This document shows positions 56,012 to 64,000 of a DNA stretch of 64,000 nt, piece after piece. A program made the position numbers and the translations under genes. The notes below the pieces were generated by a model. It ran no database searches and was not told the origin of the DNA. It saw only the letters and a list, made by a program, of their open reading frames with translations. The stretch comes from Pantoea rodasii. GTDB taxonomy: Bacteria > Pseudomonadota > Gammaproteobacteria > Enterobacterales > Enterobacteriaceae. Each line of letters starts with the position of its first letter. Position 1 is the first letter of the stretch. The DNA lies in assembly GCF_002095465.1 (NCBI RefSeq), contig NZ_MLFP01000001.1:372001-436000 (forward strand), written 5' to 3'.

Positions 56012-59000
56012 TGAACTTAACCAGGCTATTTATCTTCCGTCCGGTTACCACGTTGCTGTTAACGTTGTCGATCATGCTACTCGGTTTGCTGGGTTATCGG
56101 CTGTTGCCGGTGGCCCCGCTGCCGCAGGTGGATTTCCCGACCATCATGGTCAGCGCCAGCCTAGCCGGTGCCAGCCCGGAAACCATGGCGGCCACGGTGG
56201 CGACGCCGCTGGAGCGCTCACTCGGGCAGATCGCCGGCGTCACCGAAATGACTTCGACCAGTTCGCAGGGCTCCACCAGTGTCATTTTGCAGTTTGATCT
56301 CGACCGCGATATCAACGGTGCGGCGCGTGATGTGCAGGCGGCGATCAACGCCGCACGCAGTCTGCTGCCGAGCGCGATGGAATCACTGCCGACCTATCGC
56401 AAAGCCAACCCGTCCGATGCACCGATTGTGATGCTGGCACTCACCTCCGCCACGCGCACACCGGGTGAACTCTACGACCTCGCTGAAAGCAAAATCGAGC
56501 AGGCGATGGGGCAGGTGAAAGGCGTCGGTGAAGTATCGCTGATGGGCAGTGCCTTGCCAGCCGTGCGCATTGACCTGCAACCGCTCAAGCTGACGCAGTA
56601 CGGTACCTCGCTGGATACGGTACGTGAAGCCATCGCCAACAGCACCACCAACAAACCCAAAGGCATTCTGCAGGGCAGCAGCCAGTCGTGGGTGGTGGAC
56701 AGCAACGGCCAGTTAGATAAAGCGGCGCAATATCAGGATCTGATCGTCACTTATAAAGACGGCAAAGCGGTGCGCCTGCACGATGTCGCCACCGTGTACG
56801 ATTCGGTGGAAGATCAGTATCAAGCCGGTTTCCTCAATTCGCAGCCGTCGGTGATGGTGGGCATTAAGCGCCAGGCCGGTGCCAATATGCTCGATACCAT
56901 TGATGCCATCAAAGCGCAGCTGCCGGCGCTGGAAAAAGATCTGCCCGCGGATACCCAGCTGAAAGTGGTGGTGGACCGTTCGCCGACGGTGCGTGAATCC
57001 CTTTACGACACTGAAGAGACGCTGCTGATCGCCATGCTGTTGGTGATCGCGGTGGTATTTGTGTTCCTGCGCAACGTGCAGGCGGTGGTGATCCCGGCGC
57101 TGGCGCTGCCAGTATCGTTGATTGGCACCTGTGCGGTGATGTATCTGCTGGGCTACAGCCTCGATAACCTGTCGCTGATGGCACTGATCATCGCCACCGG
57201 ATTTGTCGTCGATGACGCCATCGTGGTGCTGGAAAACATCACGCGGCACATCGAAGAGGGCCTGAGCCCGCTGCGTGCGGCGCTGAAAGGCGCACACGAA
57301 GTGAGTTTCACCGTGCTGTCGATGACCATGTCGTTGATCGCGGTGTTTATCCCGATCCTGCTGATGGGCAGTATTGTCGGACGTCTGTTCCGCGAATTTG
57401 CCGTGACGCTCACCGTCTCGCTGCTGATCTCGATGTTTGTCTCGCTGAGCCTGACACCGATGCTGTGCGCGCGGCTGCTGAAGCCAAAACCGAAAGTCAG
57501 CAAGCGCCCGCATCCGCTGTATCAGTTTATCGAAAACCAGCTGAATGGCTTGCTGGCAGCCTATTCCCGTGGTCTGACGTGGGTGATGGCGCATCAGAAA
57601 ATCACCATGTTCAGCCTGGTGCTGACGGTGCTGCTGAATCTGTTCCTGTTCTCGGTGGTGCAGAAAGGCTTCTTCCCTAATCAGGATACCGGTCTGCTGA
57701 TGGGCGCACTGCGTGCCGATCAAAACATCTCGTTCCAGGCGATGAAGCCGAAGATGCTGGAGTTCACCAAGATCATCCAGTCGGATCCGGCGGTGGACAG
57801 CGTGATGTCGTCGATGGGCAGCGGCATGTTTGGCTCACGTAACAGCGCGAACTTCTTTGTGCGCCTGAAAGATTTCAGCGATCGTGATGCCACGGCTACA
57901 GAAGTCGCTAACCGTCTCAGCCTGAAGACCAGCCATATCGCTGGGGCGCAGATGTTCCTGATGGCGGCGCAGGATCTGCACATCGGTGGGCGTAGCGCTA
58001 ACGCCACTTATCAATACAGCCTGCAGGCCGACGATCTGGATGTGCTGCGCGAGTGGACACCGAAAGTGCAGGCCGCGCTGGCGGCGATCCCACAGCTCAA
58101 CAGCGTGGACTCTGATTCGCAAACTGGTGGGCAGGAAGTGGTGATCAATATCGATCGCGATCGCGCGCAACGGCTGGGCGTCAACGTGCAGATGCTGGAT
58201 ACCATGCTCAACAACGCCTTTAGCCAGCGCCAGGTCGCCACGCTCTATCACACGCTGAATCAGTATCATGTGGTGATGTCGCTGCAGGGCAGTTACACCC
58301 GCGATCCGGAGATTCTGCAAGAGCTGTATGTGATCAACGACAGCGGCGATCGTGTGCCGCTGGCCGCCTTCGCCAGCTTCAAGGGCGGCAACGCACCGCT
58401 GTCGGTGGCGCATCAGGGCCAGTCAGCCACCAGCACGGTTGCGTTTAACCTGAATGATGGCGTGTCGCTGGAGCAGGCACAGGCGCTTATTAAGCAAGCA
58501 ATGGCGCAGCTCGGCTTGCCGTCTACCATTCAGGCCGGTTTTGCTGGCACGGCGGCCGCCTTTGCGCAGCTGACCGCCACCATGCCGTGGCTGATTATTG
58601 CCGCACTGGCGGCGGTGTATATCGTGCTGGGCGTGCTGTATGAGAGTTACATCCATCCGATCACTATTCTGTCTACGCTGCCATCGGCGGGAGTCGGTGC
58701 GCTGCTGCTGTTGCTTCTGACCAATACGCAGCTCACCGTCATCGCGTTGATTGGCATTATTTTGCTGATCGGCATCGTGAAGAAGAACGCCATCATGATG
58801 ATCGACTTTGCGATCCACGCCGAGCGCACGCAGGGCATGTCGCCGAAACAGGCGATCACACAAGCCTGTATCATGCGCTTCCGTCCGATCATGATGACCA
58901 CGCTGGCGGCCTTCTTTGGTGCTTTGCCGCTGGCATTGGGCAGCGGCGGCGATGCCGATTTACGCAGTCCGTTGGGGCTGGCAATTGCTGGCGGTCTGGC

Positions 59001-59112
59001 ACTCAGCCAGTTGCTCACTCTGTTTACTACGCCGGTGGTTTATCTCTGGCTCGATAGCTTAAGCCGCGCCACCAAACGTCAGTGGCAGCGGATGCGTCAT
59101 GTGGAATCCTGA
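56011..59112 (+). CDS. RND pump subunit, MdtC/MuxC type
   Basis: 1033 residues, intact. [20 protein letters not shown] start, FVVDDAIVVLENITRHIEEG near residue 400, [20 protein letters not shown] near residue 925. In MdtABC and MuxABC two unlike RND subunits form a mixed trimer; E. coli MdtBC exports bile salts and novobiocin. Follows the MdtB-like gene with a one-base overlap; the outer-membrane factor starts 3 bp later. Confidence 0.95.
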   Translation: MNLTRLFIFRPVTTLLLTLSIMLLGLLGYRLLPVAPLPQVDFPTIMVSASLAGASPETMAATVATPLERSLGQIAGVTEMTSTSSQGSTSVILQFDLDRDINGAARDVQAAINAARSLLPSAMESLPTYRKANPSDAPIVMLALTSATRTPGELYDLAESKIEQAMGQVKGVGEVSLMGSALPAVRIDLQPLKLTQYGTSLDTVREAIANSTTNKPKGILQGSSQSWVVDSNGQLDKAAQYQDLIVTYKDGKAVRLHDVATVYDSVEDQYQAGFLNSQPSVMVGIKRQAGANMLDTIDAIKAQLPALEKDLPADTQLKVVVDRSPTVRESLYDTEETLLIAMLLVIAVVFVFLRNVQAVVIPALALPVSLIGTCAVMYLLGYSLDNLSLMALIIATGFVVDDAIVVLENITRHIEEGLSPLRAALKGAHEVSFTVLSMTMSLIAVFIPILLMGSIVGRLFREFAVTLTVSLLISMFVSLSLTPMLCARLLKPKPKVSKRPHPLYQFIENQLNGLLAAYSRGLTWVMAHQKITMFSLVLTVLLNLFLFSVVQKGFFPNQDTGLLMGALRADQNISFQAMKPKMLEFTKIIQSDPAVDSVMSSMGSGMFGSRNSANFFVRLKDFSDRDATATEVANRLSLKTSHIAGAQMFLMAAQDLHIGGRSANATYQYSLQADDLDVLREWTPKVQAALAAIPQLNSVDSDSQTGGQEVVINIDRDRAQRLGVNVQMLDTMLNNAFSQRQVATLYHTLNQYHVVMSLQGSYTRDPEILQELYVINDSGDRVPLAAFASFKGGNAPLSVAHQGQSATSTVAFNLNDGVSLEQAQALIKQAMAQLGLPSTIQAGFAGTAAAFAQLTATMPWLIIAALAAVYIVLGVLYESYIHPITILSTLPSAGVGALLLLLLTNTQLTVIALIGIILLIGIVKKNAIMMIDFAIHAERTQGMSPKQAITQACIMRFRPIMMTTLAAFFGALPLALGSGGDADLRSPLGLAIAGGLALSQLLTLFTTPVVYLWLDSLSRATKRQWQRMRHVES

Positions 59113-59115
59113 TTA

Positions 59116-60513
59116 ATGAAAAATATTCTGAAATTTACCCCGATGGTGATGGCACTGTTGCTGGCAGGCTGCGCGGTGGGGCCGGATTATCAGCGTCCCA
59201 CCATGGCGATGCCGACCCACTTTAAAGAAGCCAAAGGCTGGCAGCAGGCCACGCCGCAGGATGAGCAGAACAAAGGCGACTGGTGGTCGGTGTATCACGA
59301 TGCCACGCTGGATAGCCTGTTGCGTCAGGTGAGCATCTCCAACCAGAACGTGGCGAGCTATGCGGCGCAGTACCGTGAAGCACAGGCGCTGACTTCGCAA
59401 TCACGCGCGGCACTGTTCCCATCGGTGAGCTACGACGCCAGCAGCACGCGCAGCGGCAGTCGCGCCAGCACCACCGGCCAGCGCAGTGTCAGCAATGCGC
59501 ATGCCGCCGATCTCAGCGCCAGCTGGGAGTTGGATTTGTGGGGCAAGTTGCGCCGTACGCTGGAAGAGAACAAAGCCAGCGCGCAGGCCAGCAAAGCCGA
59601 ATTGGCGAATATCACCCTGAGTGCCCAGTCGGAGCTGGCGCAGGATTACTTCCAGCTGCGCATCATCGACGAGAAAATTGCCCTGTATCAGCGCAGCATC
59701 GATGCTTATCAGCGTTATCAGACGGTAATTCAGAACAAGTATTCAGCGGGCAGTGAATCACGCGCCACGCTGGCACAGGCGCAGATGCAGCTGGAGAGCG
59801 CGCGCGCCTCGGCGCAGGATTACCAGTGGCAGCGTGCGCAAGCGGAACACGCCATTGCGCTGTTGCTGGGCCGTGCACCGGCTGACTTCTCGCTGCCGGT
59901 CGCTAAGCTGGACGCGACGCTGCCCGCGATTCCCAACAGTTTGCCTTCTGCGCTATTGCAGCGTCGTCCGGATATCGCCTACGCCGAGCGTAACGTCGCT
60001 TCAGCCAACGCGGCGGTGGGTGTGGCGATTGCCGGTTACTATCCAGATTTAACCCTTAGCGCCAGCGGCGGTGTGAGTTCATCGGCCATCAACAGCCTGT
60101 TCTCGCTGCCGAATCGCGTCTGGTCATTAGGGCCGGAGCTGAGCGGTACGCTGCTGGACTTCGGTGCTACCTCGGCCAAAGTGGAACAGGCACGCGCCGC
60201 CTATGACGCCAGCGTAGCCGATTATCGCCAGTCGGTGCTGACGGCGATGGGTGAAGTGGAAGATTATCTGGTGCAGCTGAATACCTTGCAGGGTGAAATC
60301 GGCTCGCAGCAGTTGGCCGCCAGCGCCGCGCAGGAGTCGGCGCGCGTGACGCGTAACCAGTACGATGCCGGGATGATCGATTACCTTGATGTGGCGACCA
60401 CCGAAAACAGCAGCCTGAGCGAGCAGCAAAGCTTGCTGTCATTGCAGAGCACGCAGTGGGTAAGCAGCGTTGAGCTGATCGCCGCGCTAGGCGGTGGTTG
60501 GCAGCAAAATTAA
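59116..60513 (+). CDS. Outer-membrane factor lipoprotein, OprM/OpmB type (second)
   Basis: 465 residues. Lipobox LAGC (MKNILKFTPMVMALLLAGC), GPDYQRP, and OEP repeats with SWELDLWGKLRRTLEENKAS near residue 136 and LLQRRPDIAYAERNVASANA near residue 280. It completes an MFP-RND-RND-OMF operon like muxABC-opmB of Pseudomonas. E. coli mdtABC lacks such a gene and has mdtD and baeSR instead; neither is present here. Confidence 0.94.
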   Translation: MKNILKFTPMVMALLLAGCAVGPDYQRPTMAMPTHFKEAKGWQQATPQDEQNKGDWWSVYHDATLDSLLRQVSISNQNVASYAAQYREAQALTSQSRAALFPSVSYDASSTRSGSRASTTGQRSVSNAHAADLSASWELDLWGKLRRTLEENKASAQASKAELANITLSAQSELAQDYFQLRIIDEKIALYQRSIDAYQRYQTVIQNKYSAGSESRATLAQAQMQLESARASAQDYQWQRAQAEHAIALLLGRAPADFSLPVAKLDATLPAIPNSLPSALLQRRPDIAYAERNVASANAAVGVAIAGYYPDLTLSASGGVSSSAINSLFSLPNRVWSLGPELSGTLLDFGATSAKVEQARAAYDASVADYRQSVLTAMGEVEDYLVQLNTLQGEIGSQQLAASAAQESARVTRNQYDAGMIDYLDVATTENSSLSEQQSLLSLQSTQWVSSVELIAALGGGWQQN

Positions 60514-60522
60514 GCACGCTCT

Positions 60523-60600
60523 GGGTAGCGTCGCGATTTTTCGCGTGTCTGTCGGCGACACCGTTGCTTCAGACATGCGCGATAAATCGCATCGCTATAC
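60523..60600. repeat. Palindromic intergenic repeat, copy 3
   Basis: Imperfect inverted repeat: left GTAGCGTCGCGATTTTTCGC, right GCGCGATAAATCGCATCGC, inner GTCGGCGACACCGTTGCTTC. It shares CGTTGCTTCAG with copy 2. Lies between the outer-membrane-factor gene and aas. Confidence 0.65.
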
Positions 60601-60691
60601 ATTCGTGTGGTTTTATCCCCCGCACCACTTGTCGAAAATCGCCAGATCCTGCAAGGTAAGCGCCATATTTTACCGTTGCTAAGGAGCTGGC

Positions 60692-62842
60692 ATGCTTTTC
60701 ACTGTTTTGCGTTTCCTGTTTCGCCTGTTATGGCGGGTGGAACTGCGTGGCGATCTCACCGCATTGCACAAAGAAAAAGTGCTGATCACCCCTAACCACA
60801 TGTCATTCCTTGATGGCATTTTGGTGGCGCTGTTCCTGCCGATCAAACCGGTGTTCGCCGTCTACTCTTCGATCAGCGATCAATGGTATATGCGGCTCCT
60901 GAAGCCGATCATCGATTTCGTGCCGCTCGATCCCACCAAACCGATGTCGATCAAACATCTGGTGCGGATGATCAACCAGGGGCGTCCGGTGGTGATCTTC
61001 CCGGAAGGGCGCATCACCGTGACCGGTTCGCTGATGAAGATCTACAGCGGTGCGGGCTTTGTCGCGGCTAAATCGGGTGCGACCGTGGTTCCCATGCGCA
61101 TCGAAGGGGCGGAGTACACGCCGTTTGGGCGACTGGCGGGGGTATTCAAACGTCGCCTGTTTCCGCGCATCACCTTAAGCGTCTTGCCTGCTACCGTTAT
61201 TCCGATGCCGGAAGCGAAACGCGCACGCGATCGCCGCATATTAGCAGGTGAGCACTTACATCATGTGATGATGGAAGCGCGCATGGCGGTGCGGCCGCGT
61301 GAAACCTTGTTCGAAGCCTTCCTCAAGGCGCGCCAGCGTTATGGCTTCACAAAACCGTGCATCGAAGACATCAACTTCAAACCGGATAGCTATACCGGGC
61401 TGCTGAAAAAGTCGCTGGGCGTGGGACGTATTTTGGAGCGCTACAGCCAGCAGGGTGAGTTTGTTGGCCTGCTGCTGCCCAATGCCACGGTAACGGCGGC
61501 GGCGATTCTTGGTGCATCACTGCGCGGGCGCGTTCCGGCGATGCTCAACTACACCGCAGGCGTTAACGGCATGCGCGCTGCGCTTACCGCTTCGCAGGTC
61601 AAAACCGTGTTCACCTCACGCCAGTTCCTCGAAAAGGGCAACCTGGGGCATCTGCCGGAAGGCTTAACGGAAGTGCAGTGGATCTACCTTGAAGACCTCA
61701 AAGATACCGTCACGCTGAAAGACAAGCTGTGGATCCTGGCGCACCTGCTGATGCCGCGCCGTGCCCAGATAAAGCAACAGCCGGAAGAGGCCGCAATGGT
61801 GCTGTTCACCTCCGGCTCCGAAGGCAATCCCAAAGGCGTGGTGCACTCGCACAAAAGCCTGTTAGCTAACGTTGAACAGATTCGTACCGTGGCGGATTTC
61901 ACCCCGCGTGACCGCTTTATGTCGGCACTGCCGCTGTTCCACGCTTTTGGCCTCACGGTGGGCTTGTTTACCCCGTTGCTGACTGGCGCTCAGGTTTTCC
62001 TCTATCCGAGCCCGCTGCATTACCGCATCGTGCCGGAGTTGGTGTACGACCGTAACTGCACCGTGTTGTTCGGCACCTCGACTTTCCTTGGCAACTACGC
62101 GCGCTTTGCCAGTCCGTATGATTTTGCGCGACTGCGCTATGTAGTGGCGGGTGCGGAGAAACTGCAGGAAGGCACGCGACAGATTTATGCTGAGAAGTAC
62201 GGCATCCGCATTCTTGAAGGCTACGGCGTGACGGAATGTGCGCCGGTGGTGGCGATCAATGTACCGATGGCGGCGAAAACCCACACCGTGGGTCGCATTC
62301 TGCCGGGCATGGATTCGCGTTTGATTGCCGTGCCGGGCATCGAGCAGGGCGGTCGCCTGCAACTGCGTGGTCCGAACGTGATGAACGGTTATCTGCGCGT
62401 TGAAAATCCCGGCGTGCTGGAAAAGCCCGTGGCGGACAACGGCGAAGGTGAGATGGAAGCCGGTTGGTACGACACCGGAGACATCGTTAGCTTTGATGAA
62501 GGTGGCTTCTGCCAGATTCAGGGGCGCGCTAAACGCTTCGCCAAGATTGCCGGTGAGATGGTGTCGCTGGAAAGTGTTGAGCAGATTGCGCTGAAAGCCT
62601 CGGCGGAGAAACAGCATGCCGCGTCGCTGCGTCCGGACGATCATCGCGGTGAAGCATTGGTGTTATTCACTACCGACAGTGAACTGACGCGCGAGCAACT
62701 GTTAAAAGCCGCGCGTGACATCGGTGCGCCAGAACTGGCGGTGCCGCGTGACATTCGCTTTATGAAACAGCTGCCGCAGCTCGGCAGTGGCAAACCGGAC
62801 TATGTCAGCCTCAAGCAGCTGGCGGAAGAGGAGCAGGCATGA
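60692..62842 (+). CDS. aas: Acyltransferase / acyl-ACP synthetase Aas
   Basis: 716 residues (E. coli 719). Bifunctional inner-membrane enzyme that reacylates lyso-phosphatidylethanolamine. N-terminal PlsC domain: NHMSFLDG (HX4D) near residue 37 and VVIFPEGRI near residue 108. C-terminal AMP-binding domain: [19 protein letters not shown] near residue 370 and GWYDTGDIV near residue 590. ATG 60692 follows AAGGAG. The stop overlaps the lplT start (ATGA). Confidence 0.96.
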   Translation: MLFTVLRFLFRLLWRVELRGDLTALHKEKVLITPNHMSFLDGILVALFLPIKPVFAVYSSISDQWYMRLLKPIIDFVPLDPTKPMSIKHLVRMINQGRPVVIFPEGRITVTGSLMKIYSGAGFVAAKSGATVVPMRIEGAEYTPFGRLAGVFKRRLFPRITLSVLPATVIPMPEAKRARDRRILAGEHLHHVMMEARMAVRPRETLFEAFLKARQRYGFTKPCIEDINFKPDSYTGLLKKSLGVGRILERYSQQGEFVGLLLPNATVTAAAILGASLRGRVPAMLNYTAGVNGMRAALTASQVKTVFTSRQFLEKGNLGHLPEGLTEVQWIYLEDLKDTVTLKDKLWILAHLLMPRRAQIKQQPEEAAMVLFTSGSEGNPKGVVHSHKSLLANVEQIRTVADFTPRDRFMSALPLFHAFGLTVGLFTPLLTGAQVFLYPSPLHYRIVPELVYDRNCTVLFGTSTFLGNYARFASPYDFARLRYVVAGAEKLQEGTRQIYAEKYGIRILEGYGVTECAPVVAINVPMAAKTHTVGRILPGMDSRLIAVPGIEQGGRLQLRGPNVMNGYLRVENPGVLEKPVADNGEGEMEAGWYDTGDIVSFDEGGFCQIQGRAKRFAKIAGEMVSLESVEQIALKASAEKQHAASLRPDDHRGEALVLFTTDSELTREQLLKAARDIGAPELAVPRDIRFMKQLPQLGSGKPDYVSLKQLAEEEQA

Positions 62843-64000
62843 GTCAGGCAGTCAATTCGGATGCACCGCTGCTGTCACGCAACATGATGGCGGTGATCGT
62901 GGCGCAGTTTTTCTCGGCGTTTGGCGATAACGCACTGTTGTTTGCCACGCTGGCAGTGCTGAAAAGCCAGTTCTATCCCGACTGGAGTCAGCCGATTCTG
63001 CAAATGATGTTTGTGGCCACTTACATCTTACTCGCGCCGTTTGTCGGGCAGATGGCCGACAGCTTTGCCAAAGGCCGGGTGATGATGTTTGCCAACAGCC
63101 TCAAGCTGCTGGGGGCGCTGATTATCTGCTTCGGCTTCAATCCGTTCCTTGGCTACACGCTGGTGGGTATTGGTGCCGCATCCTATTCACCGGCGAAGTA
63201 CGGCATCCTCACGGAAATCACACGCGGTGAGCGGCTGGTGAAAGCCAACGGGCTGATGGAGTCATCGACCATCGCCGCGATTCTGCTGGGCTCGGTGGCG
63301 GGCGGTATTCTGGCTGACTGGAATCTGTTGGCCGCGCTGATTGTGTGTGCACTCACTTACGCGCTGGCGGTAGTAGCGAATATCTTTATCCCTAAACTGG
63401 TGGCGGCGCGTCCCGGCCAGAGCTGGCATTTCGGCGCGATGCTGCGCAGCTTTGCCGCTTCTGGCTTGCTGCTGTGGCGGAACGGTGAGACGCGCTTTTC
63501 CCTGCTCGGCACCAGCATGTTTTGGGGCGCGGGCGTAACGTTGCGTTTTCTGCTGGTGCTGTGGGTGCCGGTGGCACTCGGCATCACCGACAATAAAACC
63601 CCCACCACGTTAAATGCCATGGTGGCGATCGGGATTGTGATTGGCGCCGCCGCGGCGGCAAAACTGGTGACGCTAAAAACCGTGCGCCGCTGTATGCCAG
63701 CAGGATTTTTAATTGGCGTGATGGTGGTGGTGTTCTCACTGCAAACCAGCTTGCTGAATGCCTATCTGGTGCTGATGGTGATTGGTGCGCTGGGCGGCTT
63801 CTTTGTGGTGCCGCTCAATGCGCTGCTGCAGGAGCGCGGTAAAGAGTCGGTGGGCGCAGGTAACGCCATTGCAGTGCAGAACTTCGGTGAAAACATCGCG
63901 ATGTTGGTGATGCTGGGGCTGTATACCGTTGCCGTGAAGTTTGGTGCGCCTGCGGTGGCAACCGGCATTGGGTTCGGTGGGATTTTTGCGCTGGCGATTG
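62839..64000 (+). CDS. lplT: Lysophospholipid transporter LplT (partial, C-terminus outside window)
   Basis: MFS flippase that brings lyso-phospholipids from the outer to the inner leaflet for Aas. The frame is open to the window end (387 codons; E. coli protein about 397). [20 protein letters not shown] near the N-terminus, [20 protein letters not shown] near residue 115, [20 protein letters not shown] near residue 230 and [20 protein letters not shown] near residue 320 match E. coli LplT. Coupled to aas by a 4-nt overlap. Confidence 0.95.
   Translation, partial: MSQAVNSDAPLLSRNMMAVIVAQFFSAFGDNALLFATLAVLKSQFYPDWSQPILQMMFVATYILLAPFVGQMADSFAKGRVMMFANSLKLLGALIICFGFNPFLGYTLVGIGAASYSPAKYGILTEITRGERLVKANGLMESSTIAAILLGSVAGGILADWNLLAALIVCALTYALAVVANIFIPKLVAARPGQSWHFGAMLRSFAASGLLLWRNGETRFSLLGTSMFWGAGVTLRFLLVLWVPVALGITDNKTPTTLNAMVAIGIVIGAAAAAKLVTLKTVRRCMPAGFLIGVMVVVFSLQTSLLNAYLVLMVIGALGGFFVVPLNALLQERGKESVGAGNAIAVQNFGENIAMLVMLGLYTVAVKFGAPAVATGIGFGGIFALAI

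Noticed and set aside
56713-57723. 336-residue minus-strand ORF inside the MdtC-like gene
   Set aside because: Antisense shadow full of His, Gln and Arg, inside a well-conserved RND gene.
51582-59112. Calling the second RND operon the orthologue of E. coli mdtABCD-baeSR
   Set aside because: It ends in an outer-membrane factor and lacks mdtD and baeSR, and it lies at a different locus; it is more like muxABC-opmB.

Overview
The window is about 64 kb of an enterobacterial chromosome, most likely from the Erwiniaceae (Pantoea or Erwinia type). Evidence: the backbone follows the E. coli order yggE-argP-rpiA-serA-ygfA-ssrS-zapA-ygfB-pepP-ubiH-ubiI-gcvTHP-ygfF-trhA-ygfZ-sdhE-cptA-fldB-xerD-dsbC-recJ-prfB-lysS, and later lysR-lysA-galR-omr-aas-lplT. 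There is an ERIC-type repeat, a 6S RNA and an OmrA/OmrB-like sRNA, and the DNA is moderately GC-rich. I found no tRNA, rRNA, CRISPR array, prophage or insertion sequence.

Layout. 1-3.7 kb: an accessory catabolic islet (FAD-dependent oxidoreductase, IclR-type regulator, ACS-type MFS transporter). 3.9-29.3 kb: conserved housekeeping genes for arginine/lysine regulation, pentose phosphates, serine, one-carbon and glycine cleavage, ubiquinone, flavoprotein assembly, recombination, disulfide isomerisation and translation. 29.5-34.7 kb: an accessory operon with a MurR/RpiR regulator, a polar-amino-acid-type ABC importer without an ATPase gene, and three DUF1989 (urea-carboxylase-associated / carboxyguanidine-deiminase superfamily) proteins. 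This is the best candidate for an undescribed pathway. 34.7-36.8 kb: a lipoprotein trypsin-like protease and an MFS exporter. 36.8-43.2 kb: lysR, lysA, a GNAT acetyltransferase, galR, a BisC/TorZ-type molybdoenzyme and one Omr sRNA. 43.3-60.5 kb: an insertion relative to E. coli, between omr and aas, with a second FtsI-like transpeptidase, a small ribbon-helix-helix protein and two adjacent RND efflux operons that each carry their own outer-membrane factor (MexAB-OprM/EefABC-like and MdtABC/MuxABC-OpmB-like). 60.7 kb to the end: aas and partial lplT, the lysophospholipid repair pair.

Sequence quality. Eight genes (argP, gcvP, recJ, the ABC binding protein [twice], both membrane-fusion proteins and two RND pumps) are broken by single-base indels, nine in all. 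At least seven fall in or next to homopolymers and the other two can be explained the same way. Because they hit conserved genes whose sequence continues perfectly in the next frame, I read them as sequencing errors and annotate full-length genes. The one true recoding site is the programmed +1 frameshift of prfB, which is intact.

Regulatory and repeat content. Visible signals include a perfect palindrome in front of the DUF1989/ABC operon, an inverted repeat in front of the first MFS gene, a CRP-like site before serA, a GalR operator, candidate operators before each RND operon, several intrinsic terminators (three of them only 15-30 bases upstream of a start codon), three copies of a roughly 75-bp palindromic intergenic repeat, and three copies of a short GTGCGCAT hairpin.
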